DNA of 21,059 nt from CAZKWG01 sp964615375. GTDB taxonomy: Bacteria > Myxococcota_A > UBA796 > CAZKWG01. The stretch covers positions 1 through 21,059 of the forward strand of contig CAZTOW010000088.1 of the NCBI GenBank assembly GCA_964615375.1, given 5' to 3'. Below, in pieces: positions 19,918-21,059 of the stretch. A program made the translations under genes and the position numbers. Position 1 is the stretch's first letter. Each line of letters begins with the position of its first letter. A model generated the notes under the pieces. It was not told the DNA's origin. It ran no database searches and worked only from the letters and a program-made list of their open reading frames with translations.

Positions 19918-21059
19918 GGTCTGCGCTTGCGCTTCTGGCCCTCCTGAACTGTGCACATCGCTCGCAGGCTCCGGTCGTCTCGCCGCCGCCGGCACCCGCG
20001 CCCTCCGCAGCAGCCCAACCTGAGCGCCGCGTCCCCGACCCTGGCCAGATGCTCGGGGAGTGCAGCCCCGAGCTGGCCCAGGGCCTGTTCTCGGACGCCC
20101 CGTCCTACAAGGTCCTGATCCTCCGCTTCGACGGTGCTACGGATCGCGACCAGGAGTTCGGCAAGAAGATCGCGAACACCCTTCGGACCAGCTTCGAGCG
20201 CTTCCTCGAAGAGGAAGCCAGCACACCAGAGGGTCAGCGTGCGGGCGTCACGCCCGAGCAGTTCGAGGTCCGCCTCGTGGGGTGCAGCGTCCCGAGCCAC
20301 AAGGATGCACGAAGAATCGGTCTGGCCTGGGGGGCCGATCTGGTGCTCTGGGGGACGGCGTCCTGCTCGCTCGCCAGCGCGGACGAGTGCAACACGATCC
20401 GATTAGTGGACAGCCCGATCGCAGCGGGGGGAGGCGTGATCATCGCCCATCCGCCCTCGTCAAGCGCGTCACAGTTCCACGGCGAGTACATGCCGTCCGC
20501 TACCCTCATCCGGTCTCTGCCTCTTCAGGTGTCCACCAGGGAGGGGGCACCTGTGCTCGGCGCCGAGTCCGCGTCCATGGTGGAGTGGGACCTCCCGCGG
20601 ATCGCCACGCCAAAGCCGGTCGCATTGTTGAACCTGATGATCGGGCTCGAAGCCTTCTCAAGGCCGCAATATGACTCCGCTGCCCGATACCTTGAGCGCG
20701 CAGAACTCGAACTTGGAGCGAGCTCGGAGGCGGCACAGCGTATCCTCTACACCATGACCACTGCGTATCTCTACGCCGGTTACCCCGACCGTGCGCGCGA
20801 GCGCGCCGAGAGTAGAGTTGCCGCTTGTAGCGCCGAGCCTCAATGCCGTGGCGCTGCACTCACGAGTCTAGGTTGGGTCTGGTCCGCCCTGGGCGACAAG
20901 AAGCGCGCGCTGGAGTTCTACGATCAGGCGCTCCCGCTGATGCGCCAGGTGGGCGACGTGGGCGGCGAGGCCACGACGCTGAACAACATCGGCGGGGTCT
21001 GGTCCGCCCTGGGCGACAAGAAGCGCGCGCTGGAGTTCTACGATCAGGCGCTCCCGCTG
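19914..21059 (+). CDS. Exported TPR protein (partial, runs off right edge)
   Basis: 382 codons are visible with no stop. A short hydrophobic N-terminus (MRSALALLALLNC) looks like an export signal; LLNC could be a lipobox, though Asn before Cys is unusual. A Pro/Ala-rich linker follows to about 45. Residues about 64-180 form an α/β domain (YKVLILRFDG; FEVRLVGC; GADLVLWGTA), reminiscent of TolB-N/FlgO-like periplasmic modules. From about 235 the protein is helical with TPRs, ending in 40-residue units of the kinesin-light-chain type (SALGDKKRALEFYDQALPL repeated). The start overlaps the previous stop as ATGA, so the pair is translationally coupled. TPR arrays of this type often end in a CHAT protease or similar domain, which would lie outside the window. 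Confidence 0.85.
   Translation, partial: MRSALALLALLNCAHRSQAPVVSPPPAPAPSAAAQPERRVPDPGQMLGECSPELAQGLFSDAPSYKVLILRFDGATDRDQEFGKKIANTLRTSFERFLEEEASTPEGQRAGVTPEQFEVRLVGCSVPSHKDARRIGLAWGADLVLWGTASCSLASADECNTIRLVDSPIAAGGGVIIAHPPSSSASQFHGEYMPSATLIRSLPLQVSTREGAPVLGAESASMVEWDLPRIATPKPVALLNLMIGLEAFSRPQYDSAARYLERAELELGASSEAAQRILYTMTTAYLYAGYPDRARERAESRVAACSAEPQCRGAALTSLGWVWSALGDKKRALEFYDQALPLMRQVGDVGGEATTLNNIGGVWSALGDKKRALEFYDQALPL
20875..21059 (+). repeat. Near-identical tandem coding repeat (120-bp period)
   Basis: Bases 20875-20939 recur without a mismatch at 20995-21059, a 120-bp period equal to one 40-residue TPR unit. The second copy is cut by the window edge, so the identical block may be longer and further units may follow. 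Identity at the DNA level, including silent positions, points to recent duplication or gene conversion. Confidence 0.9.

Overview
The window is GC-rich throughout and uses GC-ending codons. Its gene families (σ54-type AAA+ regulators, a type I-G CRISPR system, an effector-associated-domain membrane protein, 40-residue TPR arrays, and a toxin carrying an LLGLQ...GN segment) suggest a Myxococcota-like bacterium with a large genome. That assignment is inference; no rRNA or other taxonomic marker is present. I saw no tRNA, rRNA or CRISPR array.

Left part (1-7666, minus strand): a tightly coupled type I-G (formerly I-U) CRISPR-Cas operon, read right to left as csb1 (cas7) > csb2 (cas5-cas6) > cas3 > a csb3-like small Cas8 candidate > cas4-cas1 fusion, which runs off the left edge. 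Stop and start codons overlap by 1 to 4 nt at the first three junctions. Before cas4-cas1 there is a short AT-rich gap. Cas2 and the repeat array would lie beyond position 1.

Positions 7722-10533 (minus strand): a polymorphic-toxin module directly upstream of the cas operon in the same orientation. It has a 518-aa toxin with a PD-(D/E)XK-like C-terminal domain, a pentapeptide-repeat protein, a MafI-like immunity protein and a doubtful small ORF.

Positions 10534-14704 (plus strand): a 54-bp hairpin and a large serine recombinase (829 aa). The recombinase has an unusual C-terminal extension with two ParB/KorB-like helix-turn-helix segments, and a terminator-like stem-loop lies inside the reading frame at the fusion point. 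An Ig-like-repeat lipoprotein follows.

Positions 14707-21059: a regulatory and effector neighbourhood. A σ54 activator with four winged-helix modules (minus) diverges from a 29-aa peptide gene and a 151-aa unknown protein (plus). A second σ54-type ATPase that has lost the GAFTGA loop (minus) diverges from an ATGA-coupled pair (plus): a single-pass membrane protein with an EAD-like N-terminus, and an exported TPR protein that continues past the right edge. The pair has a good extended -10 element followed by a perfect 8-3-8 operator-like dyad. The two ATPases, the unknown protein and the EAD/TPR pair are the best candidate here for an undescribed, regulated conflict or cell-death type system; that functional link is inference from gene order.
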